43,091 bases of DNA from Bacteroidales bacterium (GCA_016285515.1 JAEEQW010000018.1:1-43091), one strand, 5' to 3'; shown: positions 33,836 through 42,487, counted from the first letter of the stretch. Made by a program: numbers and translations. Notes: a model not told the origin generated them from the letters alone.

Positions 33836-35218
33836 TTGGAAGGAACTATTGACAAGACAAAGGAACTTGCCACAGGAGAAATCAGGCACCTGTTATGGGT
33901 CTATGCTCTTCCGGCAGTGGTAAGCCAGATAATTGCTTCGATTTACAATATTGCTGACAGAATGTTCATCGGCAATGGTATTGGGCCGTTGGCCATAGCT
34001 GGACTTGCCATTACCATGCCGGTGATGAATATCATCCATGCTTTCGGTTCACTTATCGGTGCCGGTTCTGCTGCAAGAATGTCAATAGTTTTGGGCAAAC
34101 GCGACAAGGAATGGGCTGAGAATATTCTTGGCAACAGCTTTATATACACATTCATCTTAGGCGGCATTGTGATGTTTTTCGGATATATGTTTATGAACAG
34201 CATTTTACGGAAGTTTGGAGCCACTGACGATACTGTGTCGTATGCTTTGGAGTATATGCGGATAGTTTTGCCCGGAATGTTCATGACCACGTTGACGTTC
34301 AACTTGGTGGGACTTATCAGATCTTCAGGTTATCCTGTGAAAAGCATGTTAATACTTGCCGGCGGTGCCATTTTGAATATCATCCTTGATCCGCTTTTCA
34401 TTTTTGTCTTTAAGGCCGGTATTGGTGGTGCTGCATGGGCAACGACCAGTTCAATGACTGTCTCTTCAATTGCGGCAATAATACATTTTGTCAATCCGAA
34501 ATCTTTCATTCATTTCAGAAGACATGCATGGCGGCTGAAAGGCTATATTCTGAGGAATATTTTATTGATAGGCATGAGTCCCTTCCTGATGAATGTGGCG
34601 GCAGCCGGTGTTGTTGCAATTCTCAACTCTCAGATTCTGCGTTATGGCGGCGACTATGCTGTCGGTGCATACGGTATCAGCAATTCTTTTGTAATGCTTT
34701 TTATTCTGTTGATTGTTGGCATCTGTATGGGAATGCAGCCTATTGCCGGTTACAACTATGGTGCAGGCTTGAGTTTGCGACTTAAGGAGGTTTATAAGCT
34801 GACGATGAAATGGAATGTCGCCATCGGTATTGTGGGGGCTGTAATAGCCTGCGTGTTTCCGTATTATATTGTCAGAGCCTTTACCGATGATGCCACCACT
34901 ATTGCAATAGCAATACCTTGTTTGCGTATTCTGATTGTAATGGCACCATTCATTGCATTTACGATAACGAACTCCAATTTCTTTCAATCGATTGACAAGC
35001 CGTGGATTGCTATTGTCACGAGTCTGTCGCGACAAGTTATTTTCTTGGTGCCGTTGTGTTATATTGTGCCGTCGATTATTACGAAATACGGCGGTGACGG
35101 CTTGATAGGAGTATGGGAGTCATGCATGATATCGGATATATGCGGTGCCGCTCTTGCTGCGATATTGCTGTATTCACAAAGGAAGGTCTTCAGGGAAAAT
35201 GAACCTGTACAGAATTGA
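33836..35218 (+). CDS. MATE family efflux transporter
   Basis: The 460-residue protein has about twelve membrane segments of the multidrug and toxic compound extrusion family. It starts with LATGEIRHLLWVYALPAVVS, then IADRMFIGNGIGPLAIAGLAI, typical of MATE helix 1-2. Two half-repeats follow, with GAIASGY-like GICMGMQPIAGYNYGAG in the second. It probably exports cationic or aromatic compounds with a sodium or proton gradient. The start codon is TTG at 33836, 23 bases after the PurF-like stop, with a weak GAAG upstream; a later ATG would cut into the first helix region. It ends 26 bases before a convergent gene without a visible terminator. Confidence 0.9.
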   Translation: MEGTIDKTKELATGEIRHLLWVYALPAVVSQIIASIYNIADRMFIGNGIGPLAIAGLAITMPVMNIIHAFGSLIGAGSAARMSIVLGKRDKEWAENILGNSFIYTFILGGIVMFFGYMFMNSILRKFGATDDTVSYALEYMRIVLPGMFMTTLTFNLVGLIRSSGYPVKSMLILAGGAILNIILDPLFIFVFKAGIGGAAWATTSSMTVSSIAAIIHFVNPKSFIHFRRHAWRLKGYILRNILLIGMSPFLMNVAAAGVVAILNSQILRYGGDYAVGAYGISNSFVMLFILLIVGICMGMQPIAGYNYGAGLSLRLKEVYKLTMKWNVAIGIVGAVIACVFPYYIVRAFTDDATTIAIAIPCLRILIVMAPFIAFTITNSNFFQSIDKPWIAIVTSLSRQVIFLVPLCYIVPSIITKYGGDGLIGVWESCMISDICGAALAAILLYSQRKVFRENEPVQN

Positions 35219-35244
35219 TGCGAGATGGGGAATATTTCAGTCGC

Positions 35245-35877
35245 TCAGAACGTAACCGATGCGTCATCTTCACAAGAATAATTCCGGAATATTGCTGACT
35301 CATCATTTCTAACAGTCACATTATCAATATGTATATGCTTGCATGCAATAGCAATTACTGCTTTGTCGCTGGGGTATTGCATGATGATGTCCTTTATGGA
35401 AATATCTTTACAGTTGTTGAGTAATAATAGTGATGGTATGATGTTGTCAGTCTTAGGAAGGAAGCCCTTTTCGACAAGCTTGTTGATTTCGGTGACTGTC
35501 TTTTCTCCGGCACCTTCTATTACACCTTGACCGAAGATGTGGAAATTGTTGACGCCATCGGCTAACAGCAATGCGGTGATTCCGTTTAGGCTGTCGTATT
35601 CGTATGGCGATGACTTTGCAACCAGGATTGCACCTTCCTTCAGATATAATGTGACGTTGGAGCGGATGTTTACGCTTCCGATGAGGTATCTGCCTACATA
35701 CAGCGTTATGGTGTCGCCTGGATGTTCAGTGCTTATCCAATCCATGGCTTTCTGAAATGATGTGGTGTTGTCGGTCGTGCCGTCTGATTTCATTCCGAAA
35801 AATGAACCTTGGTACTGTTTCGGATATGCCAGACTGCATGTAAGTAAAACTATGATAGTCAGTATTATGCGTTTCAT
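35245..35877 (-). CDS. Short exported beta-helix protein (GH28/pectate-lyase-like, truncated)
   Basis: The 210-residue protein has a signal peptide (about residues 1-20, MKRIILTIIVLLTCSLAYPK). The start of a right-handed beta-helix follows: DGTTDNTTSFQKAMDWI (the pectate-lyase-like N-cap), then VNIRSNVTLYLKEGAILVAK. This resembles the first 190 residues of its 491-residue neighbour. It stops before the region where the GH28 catalytic aspartates (NxDG, DD) should be, so it is unlikely to be an active glycosidase as it stands. The start overlaps the GH28 stop by 4 bases, indicating co-translation. The 3' end faces the MATE gene only 26 bases away. It may have been shortened by rearrangement, or be a non-catalytic companion. 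Confidence 0.75.
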   Translation of the reverse strand: MKRIILTIIVLLTCSLAYPKQYQGSFFGMKSDGTTDNTTSFQKAMDWISTEHPGDTITLYVGRYLIGSVNIRSNVTLYLKEGAILVAKSSPYEYDSLNGITALLLADGVNNFHIFGQGVIEGAGEKTVTEINKLVEKGFLPKTDNIIPSLLLLNNCKDISIKDIIMQYPSDKAVIAIACKHIHIDNVTVRNDESAIFRNYSCEDDASVTF

Positions 35878-37349
35878 TTCCTCACGTTGTTTTTGATGAT
35901 TTGTTTTTTGTTTTTGCTGTCGGGTTCTGAAATGTTTATCTTCTCAAGTTTGAGAGTGGTTACGTCATCAGCGACAATGGCTGGTCGGTATTCTTTTTCT
36001 TTGGCTGTGAGAGTTACATTTTTGAGAGTTATGTTTTCGGCATGACGTATGTAAAGTCCCCATGCAGGCAGTTCCTTGAACTGTGAGAATTCCGGATAAG
36101 ACGCAATCATTTCAGGGACAGATTTCAGTGATTCCTTGTCAGTGCCGCAGTAGGCGTAATTTGGATCGCTTCCGCCAGGATAGATGATTTCAACATTTTC
36201 AAGTGTGACATTTTTGATGTGACTGTCTTCGATGCCTACAATGCCTGCTGGAGAAATGTTTCTCGGAAGGTCTTCAACCGGCCCTTCGTAAGAATAACCT
36301 TTGTCTGGCTTTGTCGCCGGTACTTCAACGTAAACGTTTTTTATCAATACATTGTTCATTGTGCCGATACGTTCATCCTTGTTGCGCTTGCCGGTACGGA
36401 GATAAATCGCGTTGCCGGTATTGATGGCCCTGATTCCGTCGATGTCAACATCTTCGATGATTCCACCGTCAACGGCTGCCAAAGTTATTGCGCTGCGGTA
36501 TGTGTCATAAATCTCCAGATTTCTAATGGTTATGTTCTTGAATCCGCCTTGTGATACTGTCCCGAATTTCAGCCCGTTGGCGCTTGAGCGTCCCCTGCAG
36601 TTTTCAATTACCACGTTCTGACAGATACAGTCCTTGTTGTGTGATTTCAGACAGAAAACATCGTCTGCTGCATCCATGTCGCAGTTTCGCACTATTACTC
36701 CGTTGCAGTCAACTATGTCGATGCCGTCGTTGTTCCAATATGATTTGCTGTCAACCGTGATGTTCTGAACAGTCACATTTATGCAGCGGTCGTATGTCTG
36801 ATTCCAACTTGCAGGGTCTCTCAAGGTGATGCCTTCAACGAGGACATTGGTGCATTCCCTGAAATAAATGTTCTCAGGCCGGTTTGTCTCGTTCGGACGA
36901 TCGTTCCTTAGATTGTCGTTGAACAGTCCCTTGTGAATGTTTTCACATTGGTTGTAAGCAGTCGTAAACCCCTGGCCGTCAATGGTCCCGGCTCCTGTTA
37001 TCCCTATGTTGTTCTGCTTTATGGCAAATATCAGAGACATCCATCTTACGTAAGGGTCTTTCACATAATCCAAAGGATTTGTGGAACCGAGGATAACGGC
37101 ATTCTGTTCGAGATGCAGGGTGACATCTGACTTTAAGTAAATGGAACCTGTCAGGTATTTGCCTGAAGGAAATATCAGACGACCGCCGCCATTTTCACTT
37201 ACGAAATCGATAGCCGATTGTATTATTTTAGTATTTAAGTATACACCATCATCTACCGCTCCGAAGTCTGTAATGTGATAGTCAGTTTGAGCTATGGCTG
37301 GCAATGAAGTGATGGCAATAAGCAATAAGAAAAAATAATGTTTGATCAT
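35874..37349 (-). CDS. Exported glycoside hydrolase family 28-like protein
   Basis: The 491-residue protein has a signal peptide (1-20, ending PAIAQ) and a right-handed parallel beta-helix typical of polygalacturonases. ITDFGAVDDGVYLNTKIIQS forms the N-terminal cap. NNDGIDIVDC (206-215) supplies the first catalytic aspartate and AADDVFCLKS (227-236) the paired aspartates. The histidine-containing GHG and RIK motifs of classical polygalacturonases are not visible; SSANGLKFGT stands in the corresponding place. It is therefore a distant GH28 member, which may act on rhamnogalacturonan-type or host sugars. Its ATG directly abuts the stop of the aldehyde dehydrogenase gene. No SusC/SusD pair is near, so this is not a standard polysaccharide utilisation locus. 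Confidence 0.87.
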   Translation of the reverse strand: MIKHYFFLLLIAITSLPAIAQTDYHITDFGAVDDGVYLNTKIIQSAIDFVSENGGGRLIFPSGKYLTGSIYLKSDVTLHLEQNAVILGSTNPLDYVKDPYVRWMSLIFAIKQNNIGITGAGTIDGQGFTTAYNQCENIHKGLFNDNLRNDRPNETNRPENIYFRECTNVLVEGITLRDPASWNQTYDRCINVTVQNITVDSKSYWNNDGIDIVDCNGVIVRNCDMDAADDVFCLKSHNKDCICQNVVIENCRGRSSANGLKFGTVSQGGFKNITIRNLEIYDTYRSAITLAAVDGGIIEDVDIDGIRAINTGNAIYLRTGKRNKDERIGTMNNVLIKNVYVEVPATKPDKGYSYEGPVEDLPRNISPAGIVGIEDSHIKNVTLENVEIIYPGGSDPNYAYCGTDKESLKSVPEMIASYPEFSQFKELPAWGLYIRHAENITLKNVTLTAKEKEYRPAIVADDVTTLKLEKINISEPDSKNKKQIIKNNVRK

Positions 37350-38726
37350 TTATCCTAAAATTTTTTTCATTAAACCTATGAATTTGTATGGCATATAGCG
37401 GAAAGGCAGGTCTATCCAGTTTGGGGTGTCGATAACTGAGCGGCGGTGGGTGAAAGCCTCAAAGCTGTTTTTGCCGTGATAGCGTCCCATACCTGAGTTG
37501 CCTACGCCGCCGAAAGGCATTTTGGCATTGGCAAAGTGCATGATGGTGTCGTTGACACATGCACCGCCGGATGTTGTCTTTTTAAGCACATCCCAGCCTT
37601 TGCTGCGGTTGCCGAAATAATAGAATGCTAAAGGTTTTTCCCTTTCGGTGATGAATTTTATGACTTCGTCGATGGAACTGAAATCGATAATAGGGAAGAT
37701 TGGACCGAAGATTTCATCGGTCATAACCGGTGAATTAGGGTCAACATCATCGAGCAAAGTCGGTTCAATGTAGCGGTCGGAAGCATCATAATGACCTCCT
37801 GCAAGCACATGGCCGTCCTTTAGATATCCGATAACACGATTGAAGGCTTTGTCGTTGACCATCCTTACAAAGTTCGGGCTTTTCTGAATGTTTTCGCCGT
37901 GCAGTTTGACAATGGCTTTTCTGAATTCATTGACGAACTCTTCCTTTATGTCGTGATGCAGCATCAGATAATCCGGTGCGATACAGGTTTGGCCGCTGTT
38001 GAGCGTTTTTCCCCATGCGATGCGCATCGCCGCCTTCTTGATGTCTGCATCCTTGTCAACAATACACGGACTTTTGCCGCCGAGTTCCAAGACAACAGGT
38101 GTGAGGTTCTTTGCTGCGGCAGCCATCACGGTCTTGCCCAACTTAGGACTTCCGGTAAAGAATATCAGGTCCCATCTCTGTTCCAGCAGTGCAGTGTTGA
38201 CATCTCTGTGACCTTCAATCAGTGCCACATATTTGGGTTCGAAGGTGTCTTCGATTATTTGTCTAAGAACATCGGAAATCTGCGGCACGTATGGCGAAGG
38301 TTTCAATACAGCTGTACATCCTGCGCTGATGGCTCCGACGAGGGGACACAACAGCAGCGTTACCGGATAATTCCAAGGTGAAATAATCAGAGTGTTGCCA
38401 AGAGGTTCTTTGATGATGCGGCTTTTGCTGGGAAAATGGGTGAGAGGAGTTTTTACACGTTCGGTTTTTGCCCATCTGCGCAGATGTTTGATGTGTGAAC
38501 GGATTTCACCGGTAACTATGCTTATTTCGCAAAGGTATGACTCTGGCTCGCTTTTGTGCAGGTCATGCCATAAAGCATCATACAATGGCTGTTCGAATTT
38601 CTTCATTGCGGCAAGCAGTTTCTTGAGCTGCTTAATGCGAAAAGCTAAGTCTTTTGTATTTCCTTCTTTGAAAAAGGACTTCTGACCCTCCAGAATGTAT
38701 GGTATGTCTTCTAAAGTGTATTTCAT
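37350..38726 (-). CDS. Aldehyde dehydrogenase (class 3-like, NAD(P)-dependent)
   Basis: The 458-residue enzyme oxidises aldehydes to acids. Catalytic motifs are LELGGKSPCIV (Glu214) and SGQTCIAPDYL (Cys248). FFTGSPKLGKTVM contacts the cofactor, and TDEIFGPIFPI and MPFGGVGNSGMGRYHGK are conserved end blocks. The sequence is closest to class 3/fatty aldehyde types, with a basic and hydrophobic tail (PFRYMPYKFIGLMKKIL) that could rest on the membrane. The start MKYTLEDIP at 38726, 4 bases after the threonine aldolase stop, is preferred over an in-frame ATG at 38774 that lies inside that gene. This spacing suggests that acetaldehyde from threonine cleavage is a substrate. Confidence 0.9.
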   Translation of the reverse strand: MKYTLEDIPYILEGQKSFFKEGNTKDLAFRIKQLKKLLAAMKKFEQPLYDALWHDLHKSEPESYLCEISIVTGEIRSHIKHLRRWAKTERVKTPLTHFPSKSRIIKEPLGNTLIISPWNYPVTLLLCPLVGAISAGCTAVLKPSPYVPQISDVLRQIIEDTFEPKYVALIEGHRDVNTALLEQRWDLIFFTGSPKLGKTVMAAAAKNLTPVVLELGGKSPCIVDKDADIKKAAMRIAWGKTLNSGQTCIAPDYLMLHHDIKEEFVNEFRKAIVKLHGENIQKSPNFVRMVNDKAFNRVIGYLKDGHVLAGGHYDASDRYIEPTLLDDVDPNSPVMTDEIFGPIFPIIDFSSIDEVIKFITEREKPLAFYYFGNRSKGWDVLKKTTSGGACVNDTIMHFANAKMPFGGVGNSGMGRYHGKNSFEAFTHRRSVIDTPNWIDLPFRYMPYKFIGLMKKILG

Positions 38727-38730
38727 TTTC

Positions 38731-39780
38731 TTAACGTCGGTGTTGTGTGTTATGTTTGTCAAGAAATTCTTCAAGTTCTTCGATTTCTTTCTCGGTGGTT
38801 GCCCAACTTGTGACGAATCTGACGGCGGTTTCGGATTGACCTTTTACGCCCCATATTTCAAAAGAGAAATGTTTGCGCATTTCGTCCATGACTTCATTCG
38901 GCAGAATGAAGAACTGCTGGTTGGTAGGGGAGTCGATGAACATCTTGTAGCCGTTGCTGACGAATGCTTTCTTAAGCCTTTGAGCCATGGTGATGGCATG
39001 TCGGCTGATACGCATGTACAGGTCATCGGTGAAAAGTGTGGCAAACTGGATGCCGAGAAGTCGTCCTTTTGCCAAAAGGCCGCCGTGCTGTTTTACCTGC
39101 GTCATAAAATGAGGAAGCAGGGATGGATTGGAAGTTACCACTGCCTCTCCGAACAGTGCCCCAACCTTTGTGCCACCGATATAGAAGACATCACATGCGG
39201 ATGCAAATTCAGGCAGGGTAATGCCCGAAGCGGCTAATCCGTATCCAAGCCGAGCCCCGTCAATATATAATGGTATGTCATGCTTTTGGCATATATTGTG
39301 TATTGCTTTCAATTCGTCCAATGAATACAGCGTCCCCAATTCTGTCGGAAAACTGATATATACCATTCCGGGCTCAACTTTGTGCTGCCAAGTGTCGTCT
39401 TTGTAAAAGTCAGTCACATAACTGTCAATGTCGGCAGCCGCAAGTTTTCCGTCTTTCGATGGAATAACCAGAACTTTGTGTCCGCCTGTCTCTATCGCGC
39501 CGGATTCGTGAACGTTTATATGAGCATCTTCGGTGGCAATCACGCCCTGCCAGTTTTGCAGGAGTGCATCTATGACGGTCGCGTTGGTCTGTGTTCCGCC
39601 GGTCATAAAATGCACATATCCTTTGTTTTGCAGATTGCAGGCGTCGAGAATCAGTTTTACGGCCTTTGCAGTGTAATCGTCAAGTCCGTATCCAACGGTC
39701 TTTTCCATGTTGGTAAGTGTAAGCTGCTTAATTATCTCGTGAGTTGCCCCGGACATATAGTCATTGTCAAAGTGAATCAT
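38731..39780 (-). CDS. Low-specificity L-threonine aldolase-type enzyme
   Basis: The 349-residue PLP enzyme of the beta-eliminating lyase family (fold type I) should split L-threonine or allo-threonine to glycine and acetaldehyde. FMTGGTQTNATVI (59-71) binds the cofactor phosphate, EDAHINVHESGAIE covers the ring, D174 lies in YIDGARLGYG, and K205 in IGGTKVGALFGE is the Schiff-base lysine. ATG at 39780 (MIHFDNDYMSG) is chosen because the -7 element at 39802-39809 excludes the ATG at 39804. It heads a four-gene run with aldehyde dehydrogenase and two beta-helix proteins. Related enzymes can have other substrates, so threonine is likely but not shown. Confidence 0.9.
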   Translation of the reverse strand: MIHFDNDYMSGATHEIIKQLTLTNMEKTVGYGLDDYTAKAVKLILDACNLQNKGYVHFMTGGTQTNATVIDALLQNWQGVIATEDAHINVHESGAIETGGHKVLVIPSKDGKLAAADIDSYVTDFYKDDTWQHKVEPGMVYISFPTELGTLYSLDELKAIHNICQKHDIPLYIDGARLGYGLAASGITLPEFASACDVFYIGGTKVGALFGEAVVTSNPSLLPHFMTQVKQHGGLLAKGRLLGIQFATLFTDDLYMRISRHAITMAQRLKKAFVSNGYKMFIDSPTNQQFFILPNEVMDEMRKHFSFEIWGVKGQSETAVRFVTSWATTEKEIEELEEFLDKHNTQHRR

Positions 39781-39801
39781 TTCCAGTAATTTTTTGTGGT
39801 G

Positions 39802-39809
39802 CAAATTTA
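39802..39809 (-). promoter_or_regulatory. -7 promoter element of the threonine aldolase operon
   Basis: TAAATTTG on the minus strand matches TAnnTTTG, 21 bases before the ATG at 39780. It supports that start. Confidence 0.5.
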
Positions 39810-39897
39810 TAAATAGTTTTTGTTATGGCGAGAGTTGCGTAAGTGAATAGTAAATAAAAAAATATTGGGGAAATCTGTTGCAATGAGAAAATAATTG

Positions 39898-39905
39898 TAC
39901 CTTTG
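39898..39905 (+). promoter_or_regulatory. -7 promoter element of the rubredoxin gene
   Basis: TACCTTTG matches TAnnTTTG, with a TTG at 39878-39880 spaced 17 bases upstream. It lies 34 bases before the ATG at 39940. Confidence 0.55.
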
Positions 39906-39939
39906 CTTATCTTTTGTTTAACAATAAAAAATGATTATT

Positions 39940-40101
39940 ATGAAGAAGTATGAATGTACAGTATGCGGACATATATATGATCCTGCTGTAGGTGATCCTG
40001 ATAATGGCATTCCTGCCGGAACTCCTTTTGAAAAATTGCCGGATGACTGGACATGTCCAGTCTGCGGAGTAGGGAAAGAAGACTTTAAACCTATGGATTA
40101 A
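39940..40101 (+). CDS. Rubredoxin
   Basis: This 53-residue iron protein has both knuckles, [10 protein letters not shown] near the N-terminus and [11 protein letters not shown] near the end, with the conserved PDDWTCP between. It carries electrons in the cytoplasm, often to rubrerythrin or superoxide reductase in oxygen defence of anaerobes; no such partner is in this window. An ATG three codons upstream (39931) is also in frame. [10 protein letters not shown] at 39940 is the usual rubredoxin start. A second rubredoxin-like gene follows after 31 bases and shares the terminator. Confidence 0.95.
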   Translation: MKKYECTVCGHIYDPAVGDPDNGIPAGTPFEKLPDDWTCPVCGVGKEDFKPMD

Positions 40102-40132
40102 GTGTAACAGACCAAAATGGTTTAATTGCCGT

Positions 40133-40264
40133 ATGAAAAAATTTTATTGCCCTACGTGTGGCTATGTGTATGAAGGCGAAGAAAAGCCTTTAAGATGTCC
40201 GATTTGCGGAAAGGAAATGATAGAAGTTGAAGAAGAGGAAACTTCTGACACTGATGCAAACTAA
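40133..40264 (+). CDS. Mini rubredoxin-like zinc/iron-binding protein
   Basis: The 43-residue protein has two CxxC pairs, CPTCGYVYEGEE and CPICGKEM, resembling the rubredoxin-like domain at the end of rubrerythrins without the rest of that protein. The tail EVEEEETSDTDAN is very acidic. It could be an electron carrier or a small zinc ribbon. Immediate neighbourhood with rubredoxin and a shared terminator support a linked role. It is too short for standard gene callers, but has an ATG, an intact frame and a terminator directly at its stop. Confidence 0.75.
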   Translation: MKKFYCPTCGYVYEGEEKPLRCPICGKEMIEVEEEETSDTDAN

Positions 40265-40304
40265 AAAAAGCAGGTACGTGGTTTTAAACGTACCTGCTTT
40301 TTTA
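40263..40304 (+). terminator. Strong intrinsic terminator after the rubredoxin pair
   Basis: AAAAAAGCAGGTACGT pairs with ACGTACCTGCTTTTTT (stem about 16 bp, 8-base loop) and ends in T. It begins at the stop codon of the mini rubredoxin gene. Confidence 0.88.
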
Positions 40305-40347
40305 ATTACAACATCATTCGTTGAATTATTTGTTTTCAGGTACCTGT

Positions 40348-40380
40348 CGCATTGCGGCAGCCGCACATTGTGGCAGCCGC
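40348..40380. repeat. Short imperfect tandem repeat (GC-rich, two units)
   Basis: Two units of about 16-18 bp with core ATTGCGGCAGCCGC / ATTGTGGCAGCCGC follow each other. The first includes a GCGG-CAG-CCGC palindrome. It stands out as GC-rich in an AT-rich gap downstream of the lipoprotein gene. Confidence 0.5.
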
Positions 40381-40398
40381 CAAACAGAGAATCAATCC

Positions 40399-41106
40399 TT
40401 AATCAAACAAAACAATTACAGACTCCGAACCGCCATAGATTTTTTTCCTGGCCTTCATCTGGTATGCATTACGCAGTCCGTGGACGAAGGATTTTCCATA
40501 TTCCACTTGTTTCCATTCTGAAACTACCGTTGACCAGTTGTCATTTTCAGATGCTCTCATCTCCAAACCGTAATAACCATATACTTCAGGGCTTATACCA
40601 TAGACGAAACAAGTGATGGTGTCTTCAGGCAGCAAGGTTTTGGAATAATGTGTCAGATAAACCCATTCAACATCTTCCTTAAAGGGAAGTTTCTCGTAAA
40701 GCACCACTTTCTCCACATCGTCTTGCAAAGATTTATCTTCAAATTTTGTAAAAAACTGTAATCCTTGAGAATCTGAACTTTCTATGGCTTCAACCGCCTT
40801 TGAAGTACCTGGATTTGTAATTTTGAAACGAGCATCCAAAACATCCTTTGTATTTTCACCGTACTTAACAGGAATCAGTTCGAAATTCTGTTCCGTCCAG
40901 AGTTTCAGATAGGTAGAATCATTTGATCCCACAAAAAGCCTTGCTGAGTTTTGTTTATCGGCATCGTAAACCACAAGGGTTTTAGAAAACTGCGCCGAGC
41001 CACTTTCATCATGCATGGAAATACTAATGTTTGATGATTCCTTTTTGCATCCACTGAAAAGCACTGCCACAAACATGGCGACCAATAATCCTTTGAATTT
41101 ATTCAT
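40399..41106 (-). CDS. Lipoprotein of unknown function
   Basis: The 235-residue protein has a lipoprotein signal peptide, MNKFKGLLVAMFVAVLFSGC, with the lipobox LFSGC and modified Cys20 followed by KKESS. It is therefore anchored to the inner or outer membrane. The mature part is strand-rich (NISISMHDESG, KTLVVYDAD, SARLFVGSNDSTYLKLW) and may form one or two immunoglobulin-like domains, but I do not recognise the family. No clear promoter consensus lies upstream. It is divergent from the ATPase gene with 184 bases between, a stretch that holds an 8-bp duplication (TGTATATT twice near 41150) and nothing else I can name. Confidence 0.82.
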   Translation of the reverse strand: MNKFKGLLVAMFVAVLFSGCKKESSNISISMHDESGSAQFSKTLVVYDADKQNSARLFVGSNDSTYLKLWTEQNFELIPVKYGENTKDVLDARFKITNPGTSKAVEAIESSDSQGLQFFTKFEDKSLQDDVEKVVLYEKLPFKEDVEWVYLTHYSKTLLPEDTITCFVYGISPEVYGYYGLEMRASENDNWSTVVSEWKQVEYGKSFVHGLRNAYQMKARKKIYGGSESVIVLFD

Positions 41107-41264
41107 ATTTGTTTTTTTTATGGTTGTTTATCGGATAACGCAGCAGGGAACTGTATATTGTATATTGGGCAAAAAAACAGCGTCCCCTAACGAGTGCAAA
41201 CACAAAAAATAGATTCTACTCCAAGAAAAACATAACTTTTATGGTTTTAATTCCAAAAAAGTTG

Positions 41265-41272
41265 TATTTTTG
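41265..41272 (+). promoter_or_regulatory. -7 promoter element of the AAA_14 ATPase gene
   Basis: TATTTTTG matches TAnnTTTG, 18 bases before the ATG at 41291. Confidence 0.5.
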
Positions 41273-41290
41273 CGGTGATAAAAAACGGAT

Positions 41291-42418
41291 ATGATTGGGC
41301 GATATTTGTATAAACTACTGGAAGACAAGTTATTTAAAGGGAAAATTGTGATTCTGGTCGGTGCTCGTCAGGTGGGCAAAACCACACTGCTTCGTCAGAT
41401 GGTTAAAGACAGGAGCGATTGCCTGTGGCTGAACGGCGATGAGCTGCAGACGCAAAATCTTTTCGACAATGCCTCTGCCGACAGGCTTCTTTCGGAGTTC
41501 GCCGGACATCGGATAGTCATTTTGGACGAAGCCCAACGCATCCGGGATATCGGTTTGAGACTGAAACTGATAGCCGACTCTGGCACTGACATACAAGTGG
41601 TTGCCACCGGCAGTTCCTCCTTTGATCTTGCCAACGAGGTGAACGAACCGCTCACAGGCCGCAAGTGGGAGTTTCAGATGTTTCCCCTGTCGTTTGGTGA
41701 AATGGTGGCACATCACGGCAAACTCAAGGAGATGCGGATGCTCTATAGACGCATCATTTACGGCTATTACCCCGAAGTAGTGATGAATGAAGGCAACGAG
41801 TCCGAGATTCTCAAACTGCTGACGGACGCCTATCTATACAAGGACATTCTTGCTTGGGAGAACATCAAGCATCCCGACAAGTTGCAGACCCTGCTGCGCG
41901 CATTGGCCTACCAAGTGGGTTCGCAGGTCTCCTTCAACGAGCTGTCGCAGATGTGCTCGTTAGACACCAAGACAGTGGAGCGCTACATTGCCCTTCTTGA
42001 ACAATGCTACATCATCTTCCGGCTGCCTTCGTACGCCCGTAACTTGCGACACGAACTCAAGTCGAGCCGAAAGATCTATTTCTACGACAATGGAATCCGT
42101 AATTCACTGATTGCAGACTTCACTGCGCCGGAAATCCGACAAGACATAGGGGCGTTATGGGAAAACTTTGTCATATCCGAGCGGATAAAATACAACGACT
42201 ATAACCGGCGATGGGTGAACCGATTTTTTTGGCGCACCAAACAGCAGCAGGAGATAGATTACTTGGAGGAGTGTGATGGAAAGCTCCATGCGTTTGAAAT
42301 CAAATGGAATCCGAAAGCCAAAGCCAAACTCACCAAGACTTTTGCCACAGCCTATCCTGACGCCGACTTTCTTGTAGTAAATCCTGAAAATATCGCGGAT
42401 TTTCTGATAATGAAATAA
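41291..42418 (+). CDS. AAA_14/DUF4143 family ATPase
   Basis: The 375-residue protein pairs an N-terminal AAA_14 ATPase domain with a C-terminal DUF4143 domain. Walker A is VGARQVGKTTLLRQ (23-36), and Walker B is RIVILDEAQRI near 75-85. TGSSSFDLANEVNEPLTGR is the conserved sensor block. DUF4143 includes a winged-helix-like SFNELSQMCSLDTKTVERYI, KIYFYDNGIRNSLI, and ENFVISERIKY with DYLEECDGKLHAFEIKW, which may be a degenerate nuclease-type core. The family is very common and often multicopy in Bacteroidetes; function is not established, with defence or DNA-related roles suggested. A broken relative lies at 8281-8510. It is followed by a RAYT gene on the opposite strand. Confidence 0.9.
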   Translation: MIGRYLYKLLEDKLFKGKIVILVGARQVGKTTLLRQMVKDRSDCLWLNGDELQTQNLFDNASADRLLSEFAGHRIVILDEAQRIRDIGLRLKLIADSGTDIQVVATGSSSFDLANEVNEPLTGRKWEFQMFPLSFGEMVAHHGKLKEMRMLYRRIIYGYYPEVVMNEGNESEILKLLTDAYLYKDILAWENIKHPDKLQTLLRALAYQVGSQVSFNELSQMCSLDTKTVERYIALLEQCYIIFRLPSYARNLRHELKSSRKIYFYDNGIRNSLIADFTAPEIRQDIGALWENFVISERIKYNDYNRRWVNRFFWRTKQQQEIDYLEECDGKLHAFEIKWNPKAKAKLTKTFATAYPDADFLVVNPENIADFLIMK

Positions 42419-42487
42419 TGCCTTTCCTGTTTTTATACCAACATCATTCGTATTCGATAATTCCGACGTCAAAAATTACAAAAATCC

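Noticed and set aside
38695..39237. Plus-strand open frame of 180 codons
   Set aside because: Antisense to the threonine aldolase gene, which has all catalytic residues.
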